This document shows positions 62,438 through 64,000 of a stretch of DNA of 64,000 nucleotides, one piece after another (the first letter of the stretch is position 1; every line of letters begins with the position of its first letter). The notes under the pieces are model-generated. The model saw nothing but the letters and a program-made list of their open reading frames with translations, ran no database searches and had not been told where the DNA came from. A program made the translations under genes and the position numbers. Source of the stretch: Jacaranda mimosifolia (Eukaryota > Streptophyta > Magnoliopsida > Lamiales > Bignoniaceae); the NCBI GenBank assembly GCA_018894105.1, contig CM032121.1:2233507-2297506 (forward strand), given 5' to 3'.

Positions 62438-64000
62438 AGTATTCAGAAACGCGGAATTATGGTCGTAGTTTGAATGTAAATTCGGCCTCAACCATTTGGC
62501 TTTTCTGTTGATCTCTTGGGGATGAAAAATGGCTGTTTTGGATTTATTAAATTGGCCTGCATATATGTCTCTATTTGAATATGTGTTTTTTATGTCGATG
62601 AGCCGAAATTCAGATGGCCTGTGTACAGAAAGTTAGGTAAATTAGCAAAATGTATTATTTGTCTTCTCTTTAATTTCATATGCCTCCTTTGATTTGAAAT
62701 GTAAATTGTAGTGGAGATTTAATAGAAAGAGATAATATGAGATTGAACAATATATTAGTTTGTTTGATATAGAAGATTGACCTTACAATTAGGTGCAACT
62801 ATAATTTACCTTATCCCTGACGCATGTTTGATGTGTAGGATTATGTTAGTAAGAAACAATATTACCCTTAATAATTTATCTTACCCCTCCCACATGACCA
62901 AAAATAGGGACAATAATGGAACAAAAAAAAAATCGCACTACAATAGCCGCTTATAGCTGCTACAATAGCGGGCTCGATCCAAAACACGGGTCGGCACACT
63001 CCTATAATAGGTGATATCAAACAAAAAATTGACACAAATTATTCCACCTTATAGTGCCCAGAAGATCAGTGACAACAAAGAATTTGATTAACTAATCCTA
63101 TTGGGATTTGTGGAAGACTTGATTAATATACATTTATTATGGTGAAAGATTTTATTTTTGGCCCTGCAATGTAATGAGTTGGATTTCAAAGTTTAATTTA
63201 TAAACTTATTATATTTGTTTGGTTTAGCGAGAATTGATTGTCACTATAAAAAGATTAGGTATCCGATACAGAAAAAATTGCAATAAGATTAATTTTATAC
63301 CACAAATTTTTATAGCAAATGTAATTTTTTTAAACAACAAGCAACAAAAACTATTGACTATCAATCTATAGTCTTATTCATTGAAAACGCAACAAATTAG
63401 CTACGCATTATTTGTAGAAAAATTTATAATACATAAAAAGGAATAATCATCAGCTATAGATTGGTCGTAGTAAGAGTTAGCTATAAGAGCATCTACTACG
63501 CACTTGACTATCAATTTCGTATCAATACGAATTATTTAAATCAGCTATGGATTGGTCGTAGCAAGAGTTCTAGTTCAAATTTGGTTAGGCTAATTTAGTA
63601 GGAAAAGCTACGAAATTTTAGCATCAATTACGGATTCATGGTCGTAATAAGGATTAGCTATGAGAGCATTCACTACGAATTTGGTTAGGTCGATTTTATA
63701 ACAAAAGCATGAATTTTTAGCATCAGCTAAGGTGGAACGTAGTTGACGCACTAGTTTTTTTAGTGTGCCGCAATGATGACGCAGCACATCGAAATGATGA
63801 TGTGGTTATAATTTTTTTCATGTCGTGTCATAAGTTCCAGTTAAATTATGAATTTCCAATGAAATGGGGATAGATGTGATAATTTTATGAAACATACATG
63901 ATAAAATTTAAATTTCAATAAGTTATAGGACAAATTTTCAAAATAAACAAAATTACAGGACGAAATATATAATTTTTTTTCTAAATTATGTGCATTTTCA
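62438..64000. other. Right-edge intergenic DNA with CACTA-like end
   Basis: No gene is seen. From about 63380 to 63765 several degenerate subrepeats of the type ATCAGCTATxGATTGGTCGTAG and AGCTATxAGAGCATxxACTACG recur. They end in TTTTTTTAGTG (63755-63765), i.e. CACTAAAAAAA on the other strand, as in CACTA (En/Spm) transposon termini. A CACTACAATAGCCGC sequence near 62936 could be the other end but the two ends match poorly and no 3-bp duplication is evident. Confidence 0.4.

Overview
This is nuclear DNA from a flowering plant, almost certainly a core eudicot. The genes are intron-rich with GT-AG (and one GC-AG) junctions, intergenic DNA is AT-rich, leaders are pyrimidine-rich, and every recognisable gene belongs to a conserved land-plant family. 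The species cannot be fixed from the sequence. No CRISPR array, operon, tRNA or rRNA gene was found.

Genes, left to right: (1) the last three exons of a MIC60/mitofilin gene (1-1755, +); (2) a complete CELLULOSE SYNTHASE-INTERACTIVE 1 gene (coding 8452-16513, +, seven coding exons, 2149 aa), reconstructed from two small 5' exons the long open frames miss; (3) a ten-exon A1-family aspartic protease (21318-26409, +, 531 aa); (4) a two-exon heavy-metal-associated isoprenylated protein (32654-33572, +, 152 aa); (5) a divergent MIKC*-like MADS-box gene (38905-35762, -, ten exons including a predicted 7-nt microexon, 365 aa); (6) an intronless TRAPPC12-like TPR gene (40681-41814, +, 377 aa); (7) a ten-exon plastid prephenate/aspartate aminotransferase (49319-54752, +, 481 aa); (8) a decayed NEN-type exonuclease fragment (about 57082-57498, +) followed by other coding-like debris; (9) a small unrecognised ORF with a TATA box (59235-59041, -); (10) a DnaJ20-like J-protein gene (62267-61782, -, 161 aa). 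The genes act in separate processes: mitochondrial cristae, cellulose synthesis at the plasma membrane and microtubules, secreted proteolysis, metal binding, pollen-type transcription, vesicle tethering, plastid Phe/Tyr synthesis and plastid chaperoning. They form no pathway; the grouping looks like conserved gene order.

The spaces between genes are a record of transposon activity. They hold a solo LTR with a perfect 5-bp target duplication and a nested inverted-repeat element (4234-6068), a truncated LINE tail carrying an RNase H remnant just upstream of CSI1, and several tRNA-derived SINE copies. There are also three hAT-like non-autonomous elements with recognisable 8-bp duplications, one nested in a copia-type LTR remnant, and two TAA-flanked PIF/Harbinger-like elements inside introns of MIC60 and the aminotransferase. 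Further repeats are a pair of related 342-bp inverted-repeat elements, a CACTA-like end near the right edge, and several tandem arrays. One array is a roughly 1-kb degenerate minisatellite forming the upstream region of the MADS gene.

I found no convincing new biological system. The items most worth checking are the MADS gene (microexon, minisatellite promoter, SINE-filled intron), the GC-AG intron of MIC60, and the DAG active-site variant of the protease. All gene models were built by hand from splice signals, reading phase and recalled family sequence; none has transcript support.
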